Shown: in pieces, positions 13,144-13,883 of the stretch
Layout of the letters: each line of letters opens with the position of its first letter
Position numbering within the stretch: the first letter of the stretch is position 1
DNA from: Geodermatophilaceae bacterium
GTDB taxonomy: Bacteria; Actinomycetota; Actinomycetes; Mycobacteriales; Geodermatophilaceae
Length of the DNA: 13,883 bases
Reading direction: 5' to 3'
Assembly (NCBI GenBank): GCA_013812385.1
Contig: JACCTM010000464.1
Location: 1 to 13,883, forward strand
Position numbers and translations under genes: made by a program
Notes under the pieces: model-generated
The model's database searches: none
Seen by the model: the letters and a program-made list of their open reading frames with translations, nothing else
What the model was told of the DNA's origin: nothing

Positions 13144-13883
13144 GCTGTTCGCGCCCGCCGGCCGCGCCGTGCGTCCAGATAGTCAGCGACCACGTACTCG
13201 CCGAGATGGTCTGGGTCGGGCTGGAACATCCGGCCACCGGCCTGTCGGGCGAGGGAGTCCACGAAGTGGATCAGACTCGGATCTGGATCGAGGGCGAAGA
13301 CGTTGATCTGGGCCCCGAGCCGGGTGCACCGGCTGACTTCGGTCATCGTCAATGCGATGGTCTCCGGCAGCGGCGGCCAATAGAACATCGCCCGGCCATC
13401 GGCAGTGAGGTGCGCAGTGGGCTCGCCGTCGGTGACGATCATGACTATCGGCTCGCTGTCCCGGTGCCGGGCCAGGAACCGGCGAGCCAGCATCAGCCCG
13501 TGCTGCAGGTTCGTGCCCTGCAGGGTGTCCACATCGAGATCGGCGAGGTCTGCCGCCGAGATCTCCCGGGCCCGGCTGGCGAAACCGATGATCTGGATGG
13601 CGTCCTGCGGGTACTTCGTACTGACCAGGGTGTGCAGCGCCAGCGCCGTGGACTTGGCTTCCGGCCAGGTGCCGCGCAAGGCCATGGAATAGGAGAGGTC
13701 GACCAACAAGGCGACGGCGGCGCTGCTTCGGCGCTCGGTCTCCACCACGGCTACGTCGTCCACAGCGATCGGCACGCTCTTCCGACGCGCGCCGGGATCG
13801 TCCGGTTTCAGCTCGGCCATCCCGACGGAGAGGTCGGGTCGTTCTCCGGCAGTGCGCAACACGGCCCGGCGTACGGTCTCGAC
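13140..13883 (-). CDS. VWA-domain protein, C-terminal part (runs off the window)
   Basis: The visible 247 residues contain a von Willebrand A domain with a full metal-ion-dependent adhesion site: DLSYS (D62, S64, S66 of the visible part), a threonine in GTNLQ (T124) and VTDGEPT (D152). The frame is open to the window end, and the fragment begins inside a preceding region (VETVRRAVLRTAGERPDLSV), so the protein is larger. No signal peptide or membrane span is visible here, consistent with cytosolic VWA proteins that act beside MoxR/magnesium-chelatase-type AAA ATPases. Such a partner might lie just outside the window. It is followed by a GNAT gene overlapping in ATGA. The exact role is unknown. 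Confidence 0.8.
   Translation of the reverse strand, partial: VETVRRAVLRTAGERPDLSVGMAELKPDDPGARRKSVPIAVDDVAVVETERRSSAAVALLVDLSYSMALRGTWPEAKSTALALHTLVSTKYPQDAIQIIGFASRAREISAADLADLDVDTLQGTNLQHGLMLARRFLARHRDSEPIVMIVTDGEPTAHLTADGRAMFYWPPLPETIALTMTEVSRCTRLGAQINVFALDPDPSLIHFVDSLARQAGGRMFQPDPDHLGEYVVADYLDARRGRRARTA

Overview
The window is high-G+C actinobacterial DNA. This is supported by G/C-rich third codon positions, frequent GTG and TTG starts, TAnnnT-type -10 hexamers, the actinobacterial DnaA-box form TTGTCCACA, and above all an ESX-type (type VII) secretion locus with EccC, EccD and WXG100 proteins. I cannot name the genus from sequence alone.

Layout. At the left edge (1-297) lie the 5' end of a minus-strand SnoaL/NTF2-like protein and, divergent to it, what looks like a truncated YafY-type helix-turn-helix regulator. 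A minus-strand UvrA-like ABC protein of the UvrA2/DrrC type fills 298-2511; its homologous reading frame continues upstream of the first usable start codon. From 2602 to 10830 there is a compact ESX island. A minus-strand trio comes first: a WXG100-like protein, a WXG100 protein and a small single-span membrane protein. A plus-strand pair diverges from it: a small unknown protein and a fused three-ATPase EccC. A minus-strand pair then converges on EccC: EccD, broken into two reading frames by an apparent one-base loss, followed by a MinD/EspI-like P-loop protein that lacks the P-loop lysine. The island is bounded by the uvrA-like gene and by metB (cystathionine gamma-synthase, plus strand, probably leaderless). 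The right edge holds a minus-strand operon with overlapping stop and start codons: a partial von Willebrand A (VWA) domain protein, a GNAT acetyltransferase ending in a tandem 29-bp repeat, and a small putatively exported protein. A long inverted repeat between metB and that operon is the likely bidirectional terminator.

How it fits together. EccC is the motor and substrate receptor of the ESX machine, EccD is the membrane channel with a cytosolic ubiquitin-like domain, and the WXG proteins are probable substrates. EccB, EccE and the mycosin MycP are absent although both flanks are visible, so the system is either non-canonical or completed from elsewhere in the genome. The two divergent non-coding regions of the island carry DnaA-box-like sequences: two perfect boxes 51 bp apart between the WXG and EccC transcription units, and a one-mismatch box in the eccD/metB gap. 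A third perfect box lies inside eccD, next to its lesion. This points to possible DnaA-linked control of the island.
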